In this document: positions 52,090-61,347 of the stretch, in pieces
Numbering within the stretch: position 1 is the stretch's first letter
Layout of the letters: every line of letters begins with the position of its first letter
NCBI GenBank assembly: GCA_965204695.1
Contig: OZ242007.1
Location: 3,038,001-3,102,000 of the forward strand
Source of the DNA: JAHEKD01 sp965204695
Lineage (GTDB): Bacteria; Pseudomonadota; Gammaproteobacteria; Arenicellales; JAHEKD01
Direction: 5' to 3'
DNA: 64,000 bases
Position numbers and translations under genes: made by a program
Notes under the pieces: model-generated
The model's input: only the letters and a program-made list of their open reading frames with translations
The model's database searches: none
What the model was told of the DNA's origin: nothing

Positions 52090-53535
52090 TTAGTTGGCCA
52101 GGATTCGTGTGTAAGAAAAATCGTGCCGAGATTCTTCGAACATTTTGTGAAGCAGGTTTCCCGCGACCTTGAGACGGTATTGAGCCGACGCACGCATATC
52201 AGAGATTGGTGCAAAATCTTTTTTCAGGCATTTTACAGCGTTTTCGATGCTTTGTTGTGTATATGGCTGGCCAACTAGGGCCGATTCTGTTTGTAATGCC
52301 CGTTTGGGTGTTGCCGCCATGCCGCCGAATGCGATACGAATTTCTTCGATACTATTCCCGTTTAACTGTATTTGAATGGCAGCGCAGACGGATGAGATAT
52401 CCTGATCAAACCGCTTTGAAATCTTATAAGCAGCAAAACGACTTCCTGGAAGTGGTTTAGGTATTATAATTCGTTCTAGAAATTCTCCCGGTTCTCGATT
52501 TTGTTTACCGTAGTCAATGAAGTAATTCTCAATTGGTAATTCCCGACGTTTTCCTGCTTTGTTTAGAATGATTCGCGCATTCATAGCGATAAGTAAGGGG
52601 GGTGTATCTCCAATAGGAGAGCCGTTAGCAATATTTCCACCCATCGTACCAAGATTTCGAACCTGATGTGAACCAAGTCTGCGCAATATACGACCAAAAT
52701 CTGGATATGCACTATTTAGGGATGCTGGCAAGTCACTATATCGTACAGCAGCGCCTATTTCGAACGCTTCTTTAGTTTCATTAATTGTGCACAATTCTTT
52801 TACATTACCGGTATATATTATCTTCGATAGAAGTTTATGTTGTTTGGTTACCCAAAGGCCAATATCGGTTCCCCCGGCAAGAATTGTCGCACTGGGATTA
52901 CTGTTAACTAATTCGGATAACTCATTTATGTTTGAAGGTGAAAAATACATACTGTTATCGCTATTTATAACCAAGTCTTTGGTAGGTTGAATTGACGTTA
53001 GCAACTTTAACGTTTTTTCATCTTGATCAGAGGGAGAGTGAGGTATATATACTTTTTTAACTGCCTCTATTATGGGACCATATCCCGTACAACGGCACAG
53101 ATTACCTGCCAATGCATCTTCTATTTCTTGTTGCGATGGATTAGGTGTTGAACGCCATAATACGTACATTGACATAATAAAACCGGGTGTGCAAAATCCG
53201 CACTGAGAGCCATGTGTATCGACTAGGGCCTGTTGAATAGGATGCAAGTCTCCATTGGGTGCAATTAAATCCTCGACAGTTAAGAGTTGACAACCATCGA
53301 TCGTTGCTAAAAACTGAATACAAGCATTCACCGAAGAATAATGAAGAGACCCGTTTTTCAAGCGACCAATAGCTATTGTGCATGCACCGCAATCTCCCTC
53401 TGCACAGCCTTCTTTTGTTCCCTTTCGATGCTTATATTCGCGTATGTAATCAAGAACAGTGAGAGTTGAGTCAAACTTTGTAAGTTGGTGGATTTTGCCC
53501 CCTAATACAAAACGGATTTTCGTACGCTTTACCAT
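52090..53535 (-). CDS. xdhA: Xanthine dehydrogenase FAD/iron-sulfur subunit (XdhA)
   Basis: The 481-residue electron-transfer subunit holds two [2Fe-2S] clusters and FAD. The plant-ferredoxin-type cluster has EGCAEGDCGACTIAIGRL; the second has GSQCGFCTPGFIMSMYVLW and GNLCRCTGYGPIIEAVKKV. The FAD domain contains NPSATILAGGTDIGLWV and the later HQVRNLGTMGGNIANGSPIG. It passes electrons from the XdhB molybdenum centre to NAD+. The start (ATG 53535, MVKRTKIRFVLGG) fits the family. The operon probably starts at or above the hydrolase gene at 54212. Confidence 0.93.
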   Translation of the reverse strand: MVKRTKIRFVLGGKIHQLTKFDSTLTVLDYIREYKHRKGTKEGCAEGDCGACTIAIGRLKNGSLHYSSVNACIQFLATIDGCQLLTVEDLIAPNGDLHPIQQALVDTHGSQCGFCTPGFIMSMYVLWRSTPNPSQQEIEDALAGNLCRCTGYGPIIEAVKKVYIPHSPSDQDEKTLKLLTSIQPTKDLVINSDNSMYFSPSNINELSELVNSNPSATILAGGTDIGLWVTKQHKLLSKIIYTGNVKELCTINETKEAFEIGAAVRYSDLPASLNSAYPDFGRILRRLGSHQVRNLGTMGGNIANGSPIGDTPPLLIAMNARIILNKAGKRRELPIENYFIDYGKQNREPGEFLERIIIPKPLPGSRFAAYKISKRFDQDISSVCAAIQIQLNGNSIEEIRIAFGGMAATPKRALQTESALVGQPYTQQSIENAVKCLKKDFAPISDMRASAQYRLKVAGNLLHKMFEESRHDFSYTRILAN

Positions 53536-53597
53536 TTTATGATTCCATGTTTATTACCTGTATTAAGTTCCAACATTTTATTTCTTGCCAACTTAAA

Positions 53598-54212
53598 TCA
53601 TCGAACAAGGTTACGAATCTTGGGTAAAACTGAACGGAAGTCCTCTGTGTCAGCACGACTCAACCACTCAAAAAGCACCATTTCAGTTGAGGTAATATTC
53701 AATTTTGAGGAGCGAGCTCGTTCTATAGCTAAAACTTTATCAGAGTTTTTACGTGAACCGATGGCGTCAGCACAAAGCCATGTATCATAGCCACGTTGTT
53801 TGAGGCTCAGGGCCGTTTGTAAAACACAAACATGCGCCTCTGTACCGGTTACAACGACTTGACTTCGATCATAATTAGAAATAATAGAAAGGAACCCAGG
53901 TTCTTTAGTTGCATCAAAATAAATTTTCTCGAATACTTGGGGTTGATCTACGGTCTTAATCAAGCTTTGTAGGGTGTTACCTAGCCCTTGTGTATACTGT
54001 TGAGTAAACACTACAGGGATTCCTAGTTTTGTAGCTGAGTCGATAATGGTTAGATTTCTTTCCAATAATTCTTTGAAGTTAAGGATTTTATCAGCCAGAT
54101 TTTCCTGAATATCGATAACAAGCAAAATGCTATTTTCTGACTGTAATGTGTTCCATGCTTTATCCAAGAATATAGACTTAAAATTTGACCCGATTGTTAT
54201 TATTGTAGCCAA
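53598..54212 (-). CDS. Isochorismatase-like cysteine hydrolase
   Basis: The isochorismatase-fold hydrolase has the catalytic Asp in SILLVIDIQENLADKIL, a Lys-containing FEKIYFDAT segment and the nucleophile Cys in VVVTGTEAHVCVLQTALSLK, RGYDTWLCADAIGSR. In purine and pyrimidine loci such enzymes cleave ureidoacrylate, oxamate or similar amides; here the substrate is unknown. There is no ATG near the front; a TTG at 54212 opens the frame and another TTG occurs 15 codons in, so the start is uncertain (core begins near residue 27). It is the leading gene of the leftward xdh block. Confidence 0.75.
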   Translation of the reverse strand: MATIITIGSNFKSIFLDKAWNTLQSENSILLVIDIQENLADKILNFKELLERNLTIIDSATKLGIPVVFTQQYTQGLGNTLQSLIKTVDQPQVFEKIYFDATKEPGFLSIISNYDRSQVVVTGTEAHVCVLQTALSLKQRGYDTWLCADAIGSRKNSDKVLAIERARSSKLNITSTEMVLFEWLSRADTEDFRSVLPKIRNLVR

Positions 54213-54224
54213 TATAATATATAA

Positions 54225-54234
54225 TTGTCTACAA
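54225..54234. promoter_or_regulatory. TTGTnnACAA operator-like site 1
   Basis: TTGTCTACAA lies between the divergent hydrolase (54212) and deaminase (54268) genes. It matches sites at 57074 and 58584 and is an inverted repeat of TTGT/ACAA with a 2-bp centre. It fits a GntR/FadR-type operator and may control both genes. Confidence 0.55.
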
Positions 54235-54267
54235 AATATTTATTTTTGTTTATGGGAGTAAGATCGA

Positions 54268-54753
54268 ATGACAATACAATCAGAGCAGGATTTAAAACTT
54301 TTACGTAGAGCAATCGTTGTGTCAGAAAAATCAAAAATGAATGGTGCACATCCTTTTGGTTCTATTCTTGTTGACAGTGATGGTAACGTTCTGTTGGAAT
54401 CTGAAAATTCCTTTCCTACAGATGGCGGACCGGGTCATGCTGAAACCAATCTAGCACGCATTGCTGCTACGAAATACAGCCCAGATTTTTTAGAAGAGTG
54501 CACACTTTACACTTCAGTTGAACCCTGTTGCATGTGTGCAGGATCTGCATATTGGGCCGGTATTGGTGCCGTTGTTTTTGGTATGACCGAGGCAAGACTC
54601 GGTGAACTTACAGGGGACCACCCAGAGAATTTAACAATGGACTTACCTTGTCGTACTGTTTTTGACGCAGGCCGTCGTAAAGTCAGTGTACGAGGTCCTT
54701 ATAAAGAGCTAGAAGCTGAAATTCTTGAGGTTCACGAAGGCTTCTGGGATTAA
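54268..54753 (+). CDS. Cytidine/guanine deaminase-family protein (guanine deaminase-like)
   Basis: This 161-residue deaminase of the CDA fold carries the zinc motif HAE in GGPGHAETNLARIAATKY and PCCMC in TSVEPCCMCAGSAYWAGIGA. It resembles bacterial small guanine deaminases (GuaD, guanine to xanthine), which fits the xanthine dehydrogenase next door; a tRNA adenosine deaminase is less likely because the gene is in a purine locus and its C-terminus is longer. Ribosome site GGGAG (54253-54257) and ATG 54268 are clear. Divergent from the isochorismatase-like gene. Confidence 0.8.
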   Translation: MTIQSEQDLKLLRRAIVVSEKSKMNGAHPFGSILVDSDGNVLLESENSFPTDGGPGHAETNLARIAATKYSPDFLEECTLYTSVEPCCMCAGSAYWAGIGAVVFGMTEARLGELTGDHPENLTMDLPCRTVFDAGRRKVSVRGPYKELEAEILEVHEGFWD

Positions 54754-55051
54754 TTGTTTACATGGTATTTCTATAGTTGAAGACACACTCTCAATGACCG
54801 TTACTCCATTTCGAGATGTAATTCTTTCAAAATAGATTGATAAATTCTTTAAAAATAATAAATTTACGAGATGATGTGGTAGTTTGTCTTATGTCAATGA
54901 GGAAAGCTAATTTAGCTAAAATTATGATCTGAACATTGAATTAGCAGTAATGATTATCACTACTGTCAGGATTTTTACTAATACTCACTATCCGCTACTA
55001 GTACTAAGTCGGAGAGTTGATGGACTATATGTGAGTCGAGTTCAATAGCGT

Positions 55052-56215
55052 CTAAGCAGTGATTTTATCTATTAATCTCCATAGAAATCTTTCACAGCTG
55101 GCAATCTGTTCATGGGTGAGGAACTCATCTGCCTTATGCGCTTGATCAATACAACCCGGACCGCAGACTATAGTGGGGATACCCGCCTTTTGAAAATAAC
55201 CGGCCTCGGTACCGAATCCCACACAAGTGCTCTCTTTAGAATTAGATAGAGCCTTTGCGAGTTCTGTAATTTTATCCGTTTCAGAAGTATCTAAGGCCTC
55301 GCAACCTGGGACGAACTCCCAACTCAAACCTGAATTAGGTGCCACGATCTTCATTTCGGGTTCAATATATTTTGCGACATATTCTCGGCATTCATTCACG
55401 TAGTCCATTGGGTCTTCACCCGGAAGGAATCTTACGTCAAAATCGAAAGAACATTGTGCTGCTACAATATTTACAGCTGTTCCGCCATTCACCATGCAAG
55501 TTTGAATGGTGGTGTATTTTGGATCCTCGAATGAATCATTATAAGGGCCCTGGTCGCGTAAGCGGCGTTGTAGTTTCTTTAAGTAGGCAATCGTTTCAGC
55601 AGCCGCTTCTACTGCATTTACGCCCATATGTGCTACACCAGAATGTGCAGGTAGTCCGCTGACTGTAACGTGTCCGCCAATTTTCCCCTTATGTGCACGA
55701 ATTACTTTCATTTGAGAGGGCTCACCAACAATACAAGCCTTTGGTCTTAAGCCACGGTCAATCATATCTTGGATGAGCAGTGGTACACCCAGGCATCCAA
55801 TCTCTTCGTCAAAAGACATTGCGAGATGGATAGGAGTTATGAGTTGTCGTTTCGCGAATTCAGGAGCAAATGCTGTAGCAATCGCAAGAAAACCTTTCAT
55901 ATCTACAACTCCTCGACCAACTATCCTGTCATCAAGTTTTTGCAATTTAAAGGGATCACTTGTCCAGGTTTGATCCTCGCACGGAACCACATCTGTATGT
56001 CCAGATAGAATTATACCTGGGCGATCGCTAGGACCGATGGTTGCAAACAGATTGGCTTTTTGACCACTCTCATCATAAGTGAGTACCGAATCGATACCAA
56101 GACTACCCAGATAATCACGTACAAAGAATATCAATGGTAGATTAGAGTTACTGCTAATAGTATTGAATTCGATAAAGTTTTCGATCATCTCAATTGAGAA
56201 TAGTGGATTGGTCAT
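55052..56215 (-). CDS. M20 metallopeptidase-family hydrolase (ArgE-like)
   Basis: The 387-residue ArgE/DapE-type hydrolase has the zinc ligands and catalytic residues GHTDVVPCEDQTWTSDPF (His, Asp), GRGVVDMKGFLA (Asp), MSFDEEIGCLGVP (Glu-Glu), CIVGEPSQMKVIRAHKG (Asp/Glu) and GPGCIDQAHKADEFLTHEQI (His). Closest to acetylornithine deacetylase by motif. In this purine/ureide locus it may cleave an N-acyl or ureido compound instead; that is inference. It lies 13 bases after the HIU hydrolase gene on the same strand, so the two form an operon. Confidence 0.82.
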   Translation of the reverse strand: MTNPLFSIEMIENFIEFNTISSNSNLPLIFFVRDYLGSLGIDSVLTYDESGQKANLFATIGPSDRPGIILSGHTDVVPCEDQTWTSDPFKLQKLDDRIVGRGVVDMKGFLAIATAFAPEFAKRQLITPIHLAMSFDEEIGCLGVPLLIQDMIDRGLRPKACIVGEPSQMKVIRAHKGKIGGHVTVSGLPAHSGVAHMGVNAVEAAAETIAYLKKLQRRLRDQGPYNDSFEDPKYTTIQTCMVNGGTAVNIVAAQCSFDFDVRFLPGEDPMDYVNECREYVAKYIEPEMKIVAPNSGLSWEFVPGCEALDTSETDKITELAKALSNSKESTCVGFGTEAGYFQKAGIPTIVCGPGCIDQAHKADEFLTHEQIASCERFLWRLIDKITA

Positions 56216-56228
56216 ATATTCCTCAGAT

Positions 56229-57011
56229 TTATGAACCGCAGTAGCATGAGTATCCCCAAGGAGCTGCTAGGAGCGGAATATGATAATGTTGCTTAATATC
56301 ACTTACACAAAAGCGGATGCGTGCATGTGGAAAAAAAGGTGTTGTGCCGACAGGAAATCCGCAGGCTGAAAAATACGTGCCAAGATCAAAAACAAGTTCG
56401 TATTCTCCTATGACAAGACTTCCTGCGCCAGCAAGCCATTCCGGAGTGCGACCTTCTTCGTTTGTGACGAGATCATTGATTTTTTCACCCTCAGGCCCGG
56501 TCAGCGATACGTGTAATCCACCAGCACCGACACCACGTGCGATATCAATAGCATGCGTTGTAATACCCGCACCTCCAATACCAGGTAGAGCAGCCGTTCC
56601 GACTGCAGGATTGGTTAACGATGACAATCGCTTGGGATCATCTATCGGAATTCGATGGGGGGGTACACCACGGTATGTTGAGAACGCAAATGGTGAGATG
56701 ACCAGTGGCACGTGATAATGGGACGCACAATCAGTAATATGAAAATCAATCTGTACAGACTTGAAGAAAGGCGATGATGTTTCGAAAATTAGGCTATATT
56801 CACCGGGAACTGTTTCATCAGTAGTCATTAATGGGCTTGCCAGCCTACCATCTACATTTGTCATTCGTGCCTTTAGCGGCGTTAGAACAAAATTTTCATT
56901 GCGACACAGTGTAATTTTTATCCCTTCCCCAGGTTTTCCTGACATTGTGTCAAGAACGTGGGTGGTCAAACAAGCATTTGATGCCACGAGATCCGAATTA
57001 ATATCGTGCAT
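56229..57011 (-). CDS. Tandem-domain 5-hydroxyisourate hydrolase
   Basis: HIU hydrolase converts 5-hydroxyisourate to OHCU in urate breakdown. A normal enzyme is about 115 residues; this one has 260 with two transthyretin-like domains. Domain 1 (~15-117) has ACLTTHVLDTMSGKPG, NVDGR and HYHVPLVISPFAFSTYRGV. Domain 2 (~145-260) has AGITTHAIDIARGVGAGG, EEGRTPEWL and HYHIPLLAAPWGYSCYCGS. Each keeps the THxxD His, the GR Arg and the HYH His of the active site. The C-terminal YRGS signature is altered to YRGV internally and YCGS at the end. ATG 57011 starts MHDINSDLVASNACLTT. The TTGTGTACAA site lies 63-72 bases upstream. Confidence 0.85.
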   Translation of the reverse strand: MHDINSDLVASNACLTTHVLDTMSGKPGEGIKITLCRNENFVLTPLKARMTNVDGRLASPLMTTDETVPGEYSLIFETSSPFFKSVQIDFHITDCASHYHVPLVISPFAFSTYRGVPPHRIPIDDPKRLSSLTNPAVGTAALPGIGGAGITTHAIDIARGVGAGGLHVSLTGPEGEKINDLVTNEEGRTPEWLAGAGSLVIGEYELVFDLGTYFSACGFPVGTTPFFPHARIRFCVSDIKQHYHIPLLAAPWGYSCYCGS

Positions 57012-57073
57012 TTTTTAATATCCATAGAAAATTGGAAATTGAAAGGTATTATTTTAAACATAAATTGACAATA

Positions 57074-57083
57074 TTGTGTACAA
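57074..57083. promoter_or_regulatory. TTGTnnACAA operator-like site 2
   Basis: TTGTGTACAA at 57074-57083 lies 63 bases before the HIU hydrolase start on the other strand. It is identical to the site at 58584. The inverted repeat TTGT/ACAA would suit a FadR/FCD GntR dimer. Confidence 0.6.
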
Positions 57084-57459
57084 TTATGTCGAGAAACTAT
57101 CATATAAGTTAAGGTATAAACTTGATGATAGTAGTTGAATGATAAAATTAAAATTACAAAATTCAATGAATCTGATCAGGGCATCCTTTGTCATGCCGTT
57201 GTTCAATTGACTTTTAATGATTTAAAGAACAATTTACCCGATAGTCATGAATTCAATAATATCTGAACTGAATGTGTGCTAGATTTAATAGAACAAAAAG
57301 TATTAAGATGAACTCGTTTAGGATCGTTTTTAGTATTTTTTAAGAATATGAAAAAACTCGCTGATGCATATGGGAATTACGCTTATCAAAGGTTTGTAAA
57401 CACAATTGACACGCAAAACATTCCCACAAACATCGTCAACCAAAAAATAGAATTCTTAG
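57084..57459. other. Intergenic region before the GntR gene
   Basis: No intact gene. A weaker operator-like TTGTAAACAC (57394-57403) lies 57 bases before the GntR start and may give autoregulation. The remainder is AT-rich with short frames lacking coding character. Confidence 0.4.
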
Positions 57460-58179
57460 ATGAAAGATCAATTATCAAGGGCTGACTTGGAAAAGGCGCC
57501 ATCAAGACAAGAGTTAGAACAGCAATTATATGCTGAGATTCGACGAGCCATCGCAGAGCGTCGGCTTCTCCCCGGTGTAAAACTTACCGAGGAAGCCTTG
57601 GCTGAGCTGTTTCTCGTTAGTCGTGCTCGGGTTCGAAAGGTTTTACTTCTATTAGCCAAAGACCATATTGTTACGCATGAACCCAATCGCGGTGCTTTTG
57701 TATGGCGACCGAGTGTTGTAGAAGCAATGAATGTTTTGGAATCACGAAAGGTAATAGAATTGCACCTGATTAAGCAGGCAGCAAAACAAGCAACACGAAA
57801 ACAGATTAAAGAACTTCGTAAAATCCTTAAGGCTGAAAGTGTAGCACTGAATACCCATGATCGTGCAGCCACAATGCGTTTATCAGGTGAATTTCACATT
57901 GCTATGGCTGAATGTGCTGGAAACCCAATTTTAACTGACTTTTTGGCAGGATTAGTATCGCGTTGTTACCTGATCTTAGCTACTTATCAACGCCAGAACA
58001 CACGATCGTGTCCTCAAACAGATCATTGTGAACTCGTCGATCGAATTGAAGCTGGTGATGGTGAAGGTGCGGCTCAACTACTTGAATTACATTTTTTACA
58101 CATCGAAGCTGAGCTTGATCTTGACGATAATGATGACAAAACTACAAATTTGCGTGAAATACTGAAACATCCGAGATAA
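57460..58179 (+). CDS. GntR-family regulator, FadR/FCD subfamily
   Basis: The 239-residue regulator has an N-terminal GntR winged helix (LYAEIRRAIAERRLLPGVKL, then TEEALAELFLVSRARVRKVL) and an FCD effector domain (SRKVIELHLIKQAAKQATRK; zinc-type ligands likely in His GEFHIAMAECAGNPI and HCELVDRIEAGDGEGAA, with later LELHFLHIEAELDL). It probably responds to a purine or ureide intermediate and controls the surrounding genes through TTGTnnACAA sites. It lies between the HIUase and importer operons. ATG 57460 has TAGATG nearby but a weak ribosome site. Confidence 0.85.
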   Translation: MKDQLSRADLEKAPSRQELEQQLYAEIRRAIAERRLLPGVKLTEEALAELFLVSRARVRKVLLLLAKDHIVTHEPNRGAFVWRPSVVEAMNVLESRKVIELHLIKQAAKQATRKQIKELRKILKAESVALNTHDRAATMRLSGEFHIAMAECAGNPILTDFLAGLVSRCYLILATYQRQNTRSCPQTDHCELVDRIEAGDGEGAAQLLELHFLHIEAELDLDDNDDKTTNLREILKHPR

Positions 58180-58583
58180 TTCCACAAATTAAGTTAGGTA
58201 TTAGTAGAAATATTAACTGGATTCACTATTATAAAACACTGTTACCTGTCTGCACATCCTTCGGAGGGTAGGGATGATATATCGATATGCATGTTCTTCT
58301 AGGAAACATTCGACGATTACTTTGAATGAATTTTTTTCGATGTGAATAATGTTGATTTCGTTCACTATTTAAAAGTTGCAAAATAAGTCTGAATAACGCT
58401 GCTGAATAAATACTAATCAAGCAATTCAACATAATTTGAACGGTAATCAATCCTATTGATTCTATGACATCACTATCCACGTTATTTATCTAATCTGATT
58501 CACCAAATATTAGTCAATTTAATATTTCTATTTCATTAGAAAAACGATAATTTAATTAAAAATGTCAACATTAATTAATTAAA
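58180..58583. other. Intergenic region, no gene seen
   Basis: About 400 bases between the regulator and the importer operator are AT-rich. A minus-strand frame of 83 codons (58229-58480) has no family-like composition and is not called. A partial inverted repeat CCTTCGGAGG at 58258 could be part of the gntR terminator. Confidence 0.4.
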
Positions 58584-58593
58584 TTGTGTACAA
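58584..58593 (+). promoter_or_regulatory. TTGTnnACAA operator-like site 3, over a -10-like box
   Basis: TTGTGTACAA sits 61 bases before the BMP-protein gene; its right half reads TACAAT (58589-58594), a good -10 box. A bound regulator would block the promoter. It is identical over 10 bases to site 2. Confidence 0.6.
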
Positions 58594-58653
58594 TAATATT
58601 GCATATTCTCAATAAAATTGTGAAATACAGAGTAAAATTATGGGAGAAAGTTT

Positions 58654-59670
58654 ATGAATATTTTAAGAAGACTCATTGTAAGTGCATCTATCGTATTTGC
58701 CTTGAATATGTCTACAGTTTATGCACAGGGGGAAGATTTGAAGATTGCAGCGGCATTCCCTGCTGGGGTCGAGAATGCTTGGGTAGCTGCCTGGGTTGAT
58801 TCATTCCAACGCGTAAAAGAAAAATCGCTTCATGGTATTAACCTCGATTTGGCGTATACAGAAGGTGTATTCGGTGATAAGGGGCTTGAAGTTTTAGAAG
58901 CCTATTCAGAATCGGGGGAGTACGACATTATTTGGGCTCATAGTTCATATTCTGACGAGGTCGAGGAGCTTATGGAAGCATATCCTGACATACTTTATGT
59001 CACGGTAGGTGCTGGAAATCATGCATTGGGCAATAATTCTTATTTAATTTACATGCATATTCACGAGCCTTCGTATTTGGCGGGTATATTTGCAGGCTTA
59101 ACAACTCAGAGTAACATTATTGGTGCAGTTGGCCTTTTTCCAGCCGACGATGTGAATGATCAGGTCAATGCTTATAAGGCCGGTGCCAAATCGGTGAATT
59201 CAGATATTAAAACGAAAGTTACTTTTATCGAGAGTTGGTATGACCCTGCAAAAGCGGCTGAAGCTGCGAATGCACAAATTGCTGCTGGAGCAGATATAAT
59301 TTATCAGCTGGGTGAATCCTACCAAGTATGTAAGGAGCGTGAAATCTTATGCATCGGTAATTATATCGATATGAGTAAGATTGTGCCGGAGGTTGTACCC
59401 CTATCGGTGTTAGTCAATTGGGAACCTCAAATTAACTATATTATAGATGAATGGAAAAAACATAAAAATTCCGGAGAGCCTTATGATGCACCTTTGGAAA
59501 AAGTGTGGTTTAGCATGGCGCAGGGAGGTGGAGACTTATCACAATTTAACGCCATTCTTGATGAAAAAATACCAACTGAAGCCAAAGAAGCTGTCGCATC
59601 AGCTCGTCAGAAGATTCTTGACGGTGAGTTAACTGTAGAATTAGACACGTCATTACCGTCCTCAGATTAA
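58654..59670 (+). CDS. BMP-family ABC transporter substrate-binding protein
   Basis: The 338-residue periplasmic binding protein of the basic membrane protein (Bmp/PnrA) type has a signal peptide (RLIVSASIVFALNMSTVYAQ). Family blocks: AAAFPAGVENAWVAAWVDSF, HEPSYLAGIFAGLTTQSN, GAVGLFPADDVNDQVNAYKA, GAKSVNSDIKTKVTF and AQIAAGADIIYQLG. BMP proteins with this architecture bind nucleosides or purines. GGGAGAAAG precedes the ATG. It heads a four-gene operon. Confidence 0.88.
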   Translation: MNILRRLIVSASIVFALNMSTVYAQGEDLKIAAAFPAGVENAWVAAWVDSFQRVKEKSLHGINLDLAYTEGVFGDKGLEVLEAYSESGEYDIIWAHSSYSDEVEELMEAYPDILYVTVGAGNHALGNNSYLIYMHIHEPSYLAGIFAGLTTQSNIIGAVGLFPADDVNDQVNAYKAGAKSVNSDIKTKVTFIESWYDPAKAAEAANAQIAAGADIIYQLGESYQVCKEREILCIGNYIDMSKIVPEVVPLSVLVNWEPQINYIIDEWKKHKNSGEPYDAPLEKVWFSMAQGGGDLSQFNAILDEKIPTEAKEAVASARQKILDGELTVELDTSLPSSD

Positions 59671-59775
59671 TTCCTTCGCTATTCTTCAAACATAAGCCAT
59701 GAAGAATTCTAAGCACAATCTTCTGTATTTGAGTTTGATCGAATTTCATTCCTGTTATAGATAAGAAGTTCGCCA

Positions 59776-61347
59776 ATGACAAATGATATTAGCCGCAGTC
59801 AACCTTATTTAAAAGTAGAAAACATTACGAAACGATTTCATCAGGTAGTAGCCAATGATCGAGTCAGTTTTGAGGTCATGCCTGGAGAAATTCATTGTCT
59901 TCTTGGTGAAAATGGGGCAGGAAAATCGACGATAGCAGAATGCATTTACGGTTTCTATCGTCCAGAGGAAGGGACAATTTTTGTAAATGGTCAACCAGTA
60001 AAATTTAACTCTCCTCTAGATGCAATTAAATACGGTATTGGAATGGTGCACCAACATTTTGTACTGGTGACAACCATGACGGTTTTAGAGAATATCGTAA
60101 TTGGCACTGATGCAGTAAGTACCATCCTTGATCTTAAGACGGCCGAGACGCGAATCCAAAAGATTTGTGAACGCTATAATGTCGATATTGATTTACACGC
60201 TCAGGTCTGGTCACTACCCGTTGGGAAACAACAATGGGTTGAGATTCTCAAGGCGCTATTTTTGGATGCTCGTTTACTTATTATGGATGAGCCCACAGCT
60301 GTTTTGACACCACAAGAATCTCGGCAACTTTTTAAAATTTTTCATGAAATGGTCTCAGATAGCATGTCAATCATACTTATTAGTCATAAGCTTGATGAGG
60401 TCATGCAGTCAGACAATGTAACGGTACTACGAAAAGGTAAGAAAGTTGGCACTGTAATTACCAGTGAGAGTTCTAAACGTGAGTTGACTAATTTGATGGT
60501 AGGGCGAGAAGTCGAACTTCATGGTACCCGAGTGCGAGATCAACCGGGAGGACCGCTATTAGAAATCACCAATTTATGTGCAAAAAACGATTTTGGTACT
60601 GAAAAACTAAGCGGTATTAATCTTACTGTACATCGAGGTGAAATCGTTGGAATTGCCGGTGTTGCCGGGAACGGTCAGAAAGAACTATTTGAGACACTAA
60701 TGGGTGTCCGTAAGGCCACAACAGGACAGATACAACTGGACGGATTAGATGTTACCAATCGTGATCCCGGGGCAATCCAAGCAGAAGGGATGGGTTATAT
60801 ACCTGATGATCGTTTTGCTGAGGGGCTTGTGCCTGATTTTGATGTGCAGACTAACCTGATTCTCGGCGCACAGCGTGAAGCACCTTTCGCAAAAAGAGGA
60901 TTCTTAAACTTTAGAGCAATTCGTGATTTTGCTCGTAAGGCAATTGATGAATTCGCTATAAAGACACCGTCAGAACAGACTATTTGTCGAACCCTTTCTG
61001 GTGGTAATGCTCAAAAAGTGATCGTCGCACGTGAGTTTGACCAAACAAGTAAGGTAATACTCGCCAATCAACCATCACGTGGTCTTGATATCGGAATTAT
61101 TGAATACATGCATGAGAGTTTAATCAAAAAGCGGGGTGATGCTTTCGGAATATTGTTAGCTTCCGAGGAACTTGATGAACTTTTGGTGCTATCTGACAGA
61201 ATTTTAGTGATATTCAAAGGACAAATTCTCGGTGAGTTTGCACACGATAGTGCGAATATTGAGCAAATTGGTTTATTAATGGCAGGACATAAGGCGGTAT
61301 CAACGCCGACGGTTGAAGAAAATAGAATTGAGAACGAGTCATCCTAA
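59776..61347 (+). CDS. Nucleoside/purine ABC transporter, double ATPase (RbsA/NupA type)
   Basis: The 523-residue protein contains two ABC ATPase domains. The first has Walker A GENGAGKSTIAECI, and the Q-loop region MVHQHFVLVTTMTV, with Walker B LLIMDEPTAVLTPQES. The signature LPVGKQQWVEIL is typical. The second begins GIAGVAGNGQKELFETL and has LSGGNAQKVIVAREF. In such two-domain ATPases the second site is usually degenerate. The start at 59776 lies about 105 bases after the BMP gene, and its stop overlaps the first permease start (ATGT at 61347). Confidence 0.9.
   Translation: MTNDISRSQPYLKVENITKRFHQVVANDRVSFEVMPGEIHCLLGENGAGKSTIAECIYGFYRPEEGTIFVNGQPVKFNSPLDAIKYGIGMVHQHFVLVTTMTVLENIVIGTDAVSTILDLKTAETRIQKICERYNVDIDLHAQVWSLPVGKQQWVEILKALFLDARLLIMDEPTAVLTPQESRQLFKIFHEMVSDSMSIILISHKLDEVMQSDNVTVLRKGKKVGTVITSESSKRELTNLMVGREVELHGTRVRDQPGGPLLEITNLCAKNDFGTEKLSGINLTVHRGEIVGIAGVAGNGQKELFETLMGVRKATTGQIQLDGLDVTNRDPGAIQAEGMGYIPDDRFAEGLVPDFDVQTNLILGAQREAPFAKRGFLNFRAIRDFARKAIDEFAIKTPSEQTICRTLSGGNAQKVIVAREFDQTSKVILANQPSRGLDIGIIEYMHESLIKKRGDAFGILLASEELDELLVLSDRILVIFKGQILGEFAHDSANIEQIGLLMAGHKAVSTPTVEENRIENESS

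Noticed and set aside
58229..58480. Minus-strand 83-codon frame in the gap before the BMP gene
   Set aside because: No ribosome site, family resemblance or coding-like composition; treated as intergenic.
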